From: Polyangiaceae bacterium
GTDB taxonomy: Bacteria; Myxococcota_A; Polyangia; Polyangiales; Polyangiaceae
DNA length: 64,000 nucleotides
Reading direction: 5' to 3'
Assembly (NCBI GenBank): GCA_020633235.1
Contig: JACKEA010000003.1
Location: 496,001-560,000, forward strand
The notes under the pieces are model-generated. The model worked only from the letters and a program-made list of their open reading frames with translations, was not told the DNA's origin and did no database searches. The position numbers and the translations under genes are program-made. Of this stretch, positions 58,835 through 64,000 are shown piece after piece (position 1 is the first letter of the stretch; each line of letters starts with the position of its first letter).

Positions 58835-59668
58835 ATGCGTCGTAGAAGGGGTGGTCGTGCGCCGCGCAGGCGTCTGGATCTGAAGAAGACGCTCTTCATC
58901 TTGCCCAACATGATCACGCTTGCGAGCGTGTTCTGCGGCTTCAACGCGATTCGCATCGCCGGGGGGGCAAGCGGACCCGACGACCTGCATCGCGCCGCGG
59001 TGTTGCTCATCTTCGCGATGTTCTTCGACCTGATGGACGGTCGTGTGGCGCGCATGACGAAGACGCAAAGCGCCTTCGGCCTGCAGCTGGACTCCCTGGC
59101 CGACGTGATCTCGTTCGGCGTAGCACCTGCGATTCTCGTCTACCAGTGGGTGCTGCACCGCTACCCCGTCCCAGGCCTGCTCACGGCCTTCCTGTTCACC
59201 GCCTGCGCCACGGTGCGCTTGGCGCGTTTCAACGTGCTGTCGTCTGCCCCGAGCGGTGCACCGGTGAAGCCGGGCAAGCACGTCGTGGGGCTACCCACGC
59301 CACCGGCGTCCGGCATCCTCATCTCGCTGGTAGTGGCCGACTCCGCCTTGGGTGGTGCCATCGGCGACCAGCGCTACACCATCGTGCTGTTCGTGGTGAC
59401 CACGCTCGTCAGTCTGCTGATGGTCTCCACCGTCAAGTTCCGTTCGTTCAAGGACCTGCGGCTGAACCCCGCCACGGTGCTCATCGTGCTGTTCGTGGTG
59501 GGTTCCAGCGCGTTCGTCTGGCAACGCTACAAGGCGGAGCTGGTGCTCATCTGGCTGCTCTCGGTCTACGTGGCGCTGGGCATCGCGGAGAGCCTCCGGG
59601 CAGTGGCAGCGCGCCTGAAGAACATGGGCGCGGCTCGGGATTCCGTGCCCCCCGCTGCTGCGGAATGA
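58835..59668 (+). CDS. pssA: CDP-diacylglycerol-serine O-phosphatidyltransferase
   Basis: 277 residues from ATG 58835; an upstream in-frame GTG is six bases away. Basic N-terminus (MRRRRGGRAPRRRLDLKK), then the CDP-alcohol phosphotransferase motif DGRVARMTKTQSAFGLQLDSLADVIS (DG-x2-AR...G-x3-D-x3-D). Multiple membrane helices, and FNAIR / LARFN segments typical of PssA rather than PgsA. It makes phosphatidylserine from CDP-diacylglycerol and serine. Divergent from the lipoprotein/LysM genes. Confidence 0.9.
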   Translation: MRRRRGGRAPRRRLDLKKTLFILPNMITLASVFCGFNAIRIAGGASGPDDLHRAAVLLIFAMFFDLMDGRVARMTKTQSAFGLQLDSLADVISFGVAPAILVYQWVLHRYPVPGLLTAFLFTACATVRLARFNVLSSAPSGAPVKPGKHVVGLPTPPASGILISLVVADSALGGAIGDQRYTIVLFVVTTLVSLLMVSTVKFRSFKDLRLNPATVLIVLFVVGSSAFVWQRYKAELVLIWLLSVYVALGIAESLRAVAARLKNMGAARDSVPPAAAE

Positions 59669-59720
59669 AGGGGCACCGGGGGGTGCAACTCCCGGAGCTG
59701 GGTGCTATCCGTAGGTGTCG

Positions 59721-60476
59721 ATGACGCACCGGCCGTACAAGCTCGTCTGGCTCGCGCTGATACTCCTGTCGCTTGTCGGCTGTCAGGGCAAGAGCGGCGG
59801 CGGTCAGGACGAGACCGGAGCCCGGCCCACCACGAGCGACCTCCCACCCCTCACGCTGAAGGACGACACCGGAGATCTCCTGCTCACCTGGATCGACGAC
59901 AAGGGTGACTTCCACGTCGTCCAGAAGATCGCTGACGTTCCCGAGAAAGCCCGCAAAGAGGTGCGGGTCGTCGTCACCACCCGCACGGAGGGCACCGGGC
60001 GTCTGGTCTATGTCGCGAACCTGGAGAAGAAAGGTCCGGACGGCAGCTACCCGGTGACCAGTATCACGCGCGCGGCGTGGGACGAGAAGGGCGCCTCCAA
60101 GCGCAAGGCGCGGGTGGAAGCCCTCGCCCCCAGCGCGGTGGCTGCCGCGCCCAGTGGCTCCGCCGCCGGCGGCGGCGAGGAGCCTCCAGTCGGCGCCAAG
60201 CCCGGCCAAGTCGTCGCCATCATCTACGGCGCGGAGTGGTGCAAACCGTGCCACGACGCCGCCCGCTACCTGAAGCAACGCGGCGTCCACGTGATCCACA
60301 AGGACATCGAAGAGAACGAGGTGGCGGCCCGAGAAATGAAGGAAAAGCTCGCCCGCGCCCACAAGCCGTCGGCGTCCATCCCGGTGATCGACGTGATGGG
60401 CGAGATCCTCGTTGGATTTTCTCCGCGTGCCTTGGAGCGCGCAATCGAGACTGCACAGAACGAAAAGACGCTGTGA
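59721..60476 (+). CDS. Glutaredoxin/thioredoxin-like lipoprotein
   Basis: 251 residues from ATG 59721 (GTG 59715 also possible). Lipobox LSLVGC (C21). Residues ~45-120 are a beta-rich domain; a linker of Ala/Gly/Ser leads to a glutaredoxin-like fold (~160-245) with CKPC (GAEWCKPCHDAARYL) and the cis-Pro loop SIPVIDVMGEILVGF. As an exported lipoprotein it would act on periplasmic disulfides or report redox state. The stop overlaps the LysR start (GTGA). Confidence 0.85.
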   Translation: MTHRPYKLVWLALILLSLVGCQGKSGGGQDETGARPTTSDLPPLTLKDDTGDLLLTWIDDKGDFHVVQKIADVPEKARKEVRVVVTTRTEGTGRLVYVANLEKKGPDGSYPVTSITRAAWDEKGASKRKARVEALAPSAVAAAPSGSAAGGGEEPPVGAKPGQVVAIIYGAEWCKPCHDAARYLKQRGVHVIHKDIEENEVAAREMKEKLARAHKPSASIPVIDVMGEILVGFSPRALERAIETAQNEKTL

Positions 60477-61399
60477 AAGCCGACAAGAAGCTCGGCGACG
60501 TGTGGCCGTGGCTGCCCGTCTTCCGCGTGGTGGCGGAGACCGAGCACCTGCCCACGGCGGCGGCGCGCTTGCACGTCAGCCCGTCGGCGCTGTCGCGCAC
60601 CATTCGACTCGTGGAAGAAGCCCTCGGGGAAGAGCTGTTCGTGCGCAGTGCGCGGCGCATCGTCTTGAACTCCGCCGGTCAACGTCTGCTCGCCGCCGTT
60701 CGCCGCGCGATGACGGGGCTCGAGCACTCGATGCAAGAAGTGCTCGAGCGCGACTTCACGGGGGACTACCGGCTGAGCTCCCTGGGCGTGCTCACGGACT
60801 ACTTCGTGCTTCCCGCGCTGCTCGCCCTCGCCGAAGAACACCCTCGCGTCACGCCGTGCCTCACGACACTGAGCTCTCGCGACGCGAACCGCGAGCTGGC
60901 CAGCGGCCGGATAGAGGTGGCCTTCTACTACGACGCTACCAGCCTCGCCGGCATCACCTGCCGCAAGATCGGATCTCTGACCAACTCCCTCTATTGCGGC
61001 AAGGGACACCCGCTGTTCGGGAAGCGTCGCCTCACTCCGGCACAGCTCGAGGAGCACCCGTTTTCCGTGCCGAGCATCGGCGACCGCGGCACGCCCATGG
61101 ACAATTGGCCCGTGGAACGTCCGCGGGAAGTCGGTTTCCGCATCTTGATGCTGTCCACGAATCGCGAGGTTGCTCTGTCGGGGCGCTACGTCACGGTGCT
61201 GCCGGACGCCGTGGCCAAGGAGGACGTGGCGCGGGGTCGCCTGTGGCAGCTCCCGCCGGACCTGGTACCGGACACGGACGTGTACGCCGCCTGCCGCGAG
61301 GAAGACGCGGACTCGAGCTTCACGACCGACGTGATCGCCGCCGTCGAGGACGCGATATCCCGAGCCCCGCGCCGCAAGGACGTGAAGAACCGCCGCTGA
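60473..61399 (+). CDS. LysR-family transcriptional regulator
   Basis: 308 residues from GTG 60473, chosen for the GTGA overlap with the upstream stop. HTH (~12-70: FRVVAETEHLPTAAARLHVSPSALSRTIRLVEEALGEELFVRSAR) and a C-terminal periplasmic-binding-like effector domain (~95-300). It probably regulates a divergent or nearby gene. Coupling to an exported thioredoxin-fold lipoprotein is unusual. Effector unknown. Confidence 0.92.
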   Translation: MKADKKLGDVWPWLPVFRVVAETEHLPTAAARLHVSPSALSRTIRLVEEALGEELFVRSARRIVLNSAGQRLLAAVRRAMTGLEHSMQEVLERDFTGDYRLSSLGVLTDYFVLPALLALAEEHPRVTPCLTTLSSRDANRELASGRIEVAFYYDATSLAGITCRKIGSLTNSLYCGKGHPLFGKRRLTPAQLEEHPFSVPSIGDRGTPMDNWPVERPREVGFRILMLSTNREVALSGRYVTVLPDAVAKEDVARGRLWQLPPDLVPDTDVYAACREEDADSSFTTDVIAAVEDAISRAPRRKDVKNRR

Positions 61400-61403
61400 G
61401 GGC

Positions 61404-62296
61404 TCAGTAGTCCTTGCAGCAGCGGACCCCGAAGTCCGTGTTGTCCTGACCCCGAGGCGACGTTTCCAGATCGCTGCCGCACTTGAGCTGATCGTTGGCG
61501 GGGGCGGAGAAGTAGCTTCCGCCGCGCAGAATGCACTTGTCCGACTCGCCCTGGTTGGTCGTCTCGCAGTTGTTGGTCCACTCCGCGACGTTCCCCGCCA
61601 TGTCGAAGACCTGGTCGAACGGCGCACTCTGGCCGTGACAGGCCGGGTAGCTCATCACCGGCGCCACCGGGTTCGAAACGGAGTGCCCGTTGCAGGTGTC
61701 CGGGGTGTAGGCAGCACCCCAGGGATAGAGGGTGGTTCCGCCGTTCGTGCACACGTAGTGCCACTCGCTCTTCGCGGGATCGGAAAACTCGTTCGGATAC
61801 GCGACGGGCTGGCCATCCATGCGCCCGCACAGCCGCTTGCCCAAAGACTTGCAGAAGGCGAGGGCGTCGCACCAATCCAGAGAGAACGCGGGCTCGTCCT
61901 TCTTGTTCAGAGCGTGGTTCGAGCCGAAGGTGGTGTTCCAGGCGCAGGGTGCGCCTTGCTTCGGATTGCCGGCCGCTGCCTGGAACTTGCCGTACTCCTC
62001 GTTCGTCGCCTCGCGAACGTCGATGCAGAACTTCTCGTCCGCAGGCCCGGTGATCTCGACCATCGGCGAGCCGCCCCAACCCGTGCACGCGGCGCCTCCG
62101 CCGCTCCCCGCGGCGCCGGCGCGCCCGCGGCGCCCGCCGCGCCTCCCGTCGACCCGCCGGAACCCCCGCCACCCGTGGTGGCTCCGCTACCGCCGAGACC
62201 GGTGCAGTTGGTGCACGGGGGCGGGCGATCATGACTGGAGCCGCACGCAATGGCGGTGAGCACCGTAAGAATCACAAACGCGTGACCTCTGTTCAT
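61404..62296 (-). pseudogene. SUMF1/FGE-sulfatase-like lipoprotein gene, split by a -1 frameshift
   Basis: ATG 62296 gives a lipoprotein signal (TVLTAIACGSS) and a Gly/Ala linker; the 220-residue domain that follows is open in another frame only from the linker on (ATG 62063). The domain matches the formylglycine-generating/SUMF1 family: REATNEEYGKF, SLGKRLCGR, FDMAGNVAEWTNNC, LRGGSYFS, GVRCCKDY. Adding a single base in GCGCGCCGGCGCCGCGG (about 62112-62128) would join them perfectly (AGAAGAAGSGGG). So either a sequencing error in a GC palindrome or a true mutation. FGE-like domains may bind glycans or act catalytically. Confidence 0.75.
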
Positions 62297-62303
62297 CGCT
62301 CCC

Positions 62304-63404
62304 TCACAGGCCTTGGTCTCGAAGATACGCGATCAGCGCGGCGTAGAACTCGTCGTGCCGCCAAGAATTGCCGAACCCCGGGTTGTCGCCGAACAGATGA
62401 CCGATCTCGTCGAGGTGATCCGCTGGCACACAGCCGAGAAATGTCCCCCATTTGGCGTCCTTCACCCGCACCAGACCGTCGTTGGGGTAAGGGTCCAAGA
62501 GGCCGCCATCCAGCACCGTCTCCGTGACGGATAGCAGGGGGTCGACGGGGTCGAGCACCTTGGCGAACTTGGCGATGAACGGCGGCGCAGACGACACCTT
62601 GCAGTCCGTTCCGCCCAGATGAAAGTCGCTCCTACCAGCGACGGAGAAGTACTCCACCCCCGGTGAGTCGGGATACTTGGCATTGAACTCGGCAATGCCC
62701 TGCTTCGAGAACAGATGTAGCGGCTTCGACACCGCGGTCTCTTTGCCCACCTGATCGTAGAGGGGTGCGCCCACGATCTTGACGAGCCAGTCCACCAGCT
62801 GCTGCGCCTGGGGATTCGGGATCAGCTTCAGGATGATGTCGGCGACCTCGGTGCCGCCGTGGGGCGTGGCCACGGTAGTGACGGAGGCGACGAGATCCGG
62901 ACGCTCGGCGGCGACGACACGAGCGTCGAGGCCACCCTGGGAGTGACCGATGATGTTGACCTTGGCGTAGCCCGTTTGCGCGAGCAGCTCCTCGACGCGC
63001 GAAAGGAGCTGTTCGCCGCGGTAGGTGGAGTCGTTGAAGGGATCGACTGCGGGCGTGATCACCATCGTCTCGCCGTGCGCGGCGAGATAGTCCTTCACAC
63101 CGTAGAAGTAGGTCGCGAAGTCCACGCCGGCGAACTGCTCGAAGCCGAAGAAGCCGTGCGCCAGCACGATGGGATAGGGCGGTCCCAGAGGTGCGGGGAC
63201 GTCGGGGACAGGCTCCGACACGACGTCCTCCACGCTTGCATCCAGCACCGTGCCAGCGTCCGGCGCGATGGCGTCCTGGCCGGCCGCCCCGTCGGCCTGA
63301 GCGTGGGGTGGCGCCGTCGCCGAGTCGCTGCCGCCACAAGCCGCGAGGAGCAGCGCCACCGCCCATCCACTCCTCAAAAGGTCGCGGCGCACCATCCTCA
63401 CCAT
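62304..63404 (-). CDS. Secreted alpha/beta-hydrolase lipase lipoprotein
   Basis: 366 residues from ATG 63404; an in-frame ATG at 63395 lies near. Lipobox LLLAAC (C23). An Asp/Ala/Pro-rich linker (~28-75) precedes a lipase domain: oxyanion motif LAHGFFGFEQF (81-91), nucleophile elbow IIGHSQGGLDA (S155), likely Asp in DPVDPLLS or DPYPNDGLV, and His near DHLDEIGH. This resembles Burkholderia/Pseudomonas-type triacylglycerol lipases. No lipase foldase is adjacent. It lies seven bases upstream of the SUMF1-like gene on the same strand. Confidence 0.85.
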   Translation of the reverse strand: MVRMVRRDLLRSGWAVALLLAACGGSDSATAPPHAQADGAAGQDAIAPDAGTVLDASVEDVVSEPVPDVPAPLGPPYPIVLAHGFFGFEQFAGVDFATYFYGVKDYLAAHGETMVITPAVDPFNDSTYRGEQLLSRVEELLAQTGYAKVNIIGHSQGGLDARVVAAERPDLVASVTTVATPHGGTEVADIILKLIPNPQAQQLVDWLVKIVGAPLYDQVGKETAVSKPLHLFSKQGIAEFNAKYPDSPGVEYFSVAGRSDFHLGGTDCKVSSAPPFIAKFAKVLDPVDPLLSVTETVLDGGLLDPYPNDGLVRVKDAKWGTFLGCVPADHLDEIGHLFGDNPGFGNSWRHDEFYAALIAYLRDQGL

Positions 63405-63492
63405 CTCAGGATTGCTGGCAGCGATGGAGCGGTCAACAGTGCTGCGTCCATCACTTGACTAACCTGTGTCCAGGACATAAGGATCCCAGGTG

Positions 63493-64000
63493 ATGAGCCT
63501 TACCAATGGCGCCGAGGAAACGGGCTATTCGATTCGGGTGGCCTCGCGGCTGACCGGCATCTCCTCGGACACCCTGAGGATGTGGGAGCGGCGCTACGGC
63601 TTTCCCTCCCCCCGCCGCAACGAGGCGAAAATCCGCGTCTACAGCCGAGAAGACGTGGAGCGCCTCACGCTCATCGCCCGGGCCCTGAAGGCGGGCTACC
63701 GGGCGGGCGAGGTGGTGCACAAGGCCCGCCCGGAGCTCGAAGAAATCCTGACGCAGGCGGCACGCCTGGATGTCGAGCCCAGCGCCGGCCAGTCCCCGAC
63801 CGTGGCCTCCATTCTCGACGCCCTGAGCTCCGACGACGCCGACGCCGTGCGGATGGAGCTCCGTCGCGCGGTAGCGACCCTCGGCCCCAAGGCGTTTCTC
63901 GCGGACGTGGCCAGCCCCCTGCTCGAGCGGGTTGGGGAGGCGTGGGCAGCTCGGCAGCTCGACGTCCGCCACGAGCACATGCTGTCCGAGCAACTGTCGA
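63493..64000 (+). CDS. CarH/CarA-like MerR-B12 photoreceptor regulator, 3' end outside the window
   Basis: 168 residues are visible. An N-terminal MerR HTH (~10-75: YSIRVASRLTGISSDTLRMWERRYGFPSPRR...RVYSREDVERL) is followed by the start of a cobalamin-binding helical bundle. The key motif Trp-x9-Glu-His (W then nine residues then EH, VGEAWAARQLDVRHEHMLSEQL) is present; this motif marks the CarH/LitR/CarA family, whose members use adenosylcobalamin to sense light. In myxobacteria such regulators repress carotenoid genes. A TTGACT lies at 63455 upstream. Truncated, so the B12 domain cannot be confirmed. Confidence 0.8.
   Translation, partial: MSLTNGAEETGYSIRVASRLTGISSDTLRMWERRYGFPSPRRNEAKIRVYSREDVERLTLIARALKAGYRAGEVVHKARPELEEILTQAARLDVEPSAGQSPTVASILDALSSDDADAVRMELRRAVATLGPKAFLADVASPLLERVGEAWAARQLDVRHEHMLSEQLS

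Overview
The window is about 64 kb of very GC-rich, gene-dense bacterial chromosome. The gene content points to a myxobacterium, most likely Sorangiineae/Polyangia-like, though the exact taxon cannot be fixed from sequence alone. Pointers are a trypsin-like protease with a MYXO-CTERM-type tail (43998-45227), a Hanks-type Ser/Thr kinase fused to a PATAN/DUF4388-like domain (12291-14318), glycine-rich GGxGG-linker lipoproteins, many outer-membrane beta-barrels, a CarH/CarA-like MerR regulator at the right edge, and LPS and heme genes of a diderm. No gene-free stretch exceeds 300 bases except 40387-40757, which holds two tRNA-Ser genes. No CRISPR array, insertion sequence, rRNA or prophage was seen.

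Layout. 1-9 kb: a truncated LamG phosphoesterase; a minus-strand operon VanW - parvulin isomerase - HupE-like; a glycine-rich lipoprotein; a TerB-like protein; a large beta-barrel protein. 9-12.2 kb: tightly packed SRPBCC protein, moaD, a divergent RNase HII-like protein and a MATE transporter. 12.3-25.6 kb: Ser/Thr kinase, a tetraheme cytochrome fused to a degenerate 5'-nucleotidase-like domain, MscS channel, MCE/MlaD protein, GH36-like alpha-galactosidase lipoprotein, DsbA-like protein, CAP-domain lipoprotein, OmpA protein and an aspartoacylase-like hydrolase. 25.7-29 kb: rpmG, an SDR, a beta-barrel, SMI1/KNR4 and DUF1499 proteins. 29.1-36.2 kb: rpmH-rnpA-yidD-yidC-khpB, then an LpoB-like lipoprotein, a COG3014-like lipoprotein and two tandem outer-membrane proteins. 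36.2-40.4 kb: operon YbjN-like - PspA - CBM9/FG-GAP protein, and a cation diffusion facilitator.

40.4-64 kb: two tRNA-Ser genes, TetR, guaB and the protease. A long run of minus-strand genes then fills 45.3-58.7 kb. Read in the direction of transcription it holds LysM/lipoprotein genes; an eight-gene, near-gapless operon (unknown protein, HemX/CcsA-like, hemA, hemC, lpxK, lipoprotein, gcvPB, 66-residue protein); and a six-gene set (phosphate-selective-type porin, purple acid phosphatase lipoprotein, TPR membrane protein, three small membrane proteins). The last block has pssA, a thioredoxin-fold lipoprotein overlapping a LysR regulator, a sulfatase-modifying-factor-like lipoprotein gene broken by a frameshift, a lipase lipoprotein, and the start of the CarH-like regulator.

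The dominant theme is envelope biology: insertion and folding (YidC, YidD, PspA, DsbA, parvulin), peptidoglycan (LpoB, LysM, OmpA, VanW), lipids (LpxK, PssA, MCE) and outer-membrane proteins. The items most worth follow-up are a REP-like palindromic repeat seen four times, the RNase HII-like protein lacking one expected acidic residue, the porin-phosphatase-small-membrane-protein operon, and the frameshifted SUMF1-like gene.
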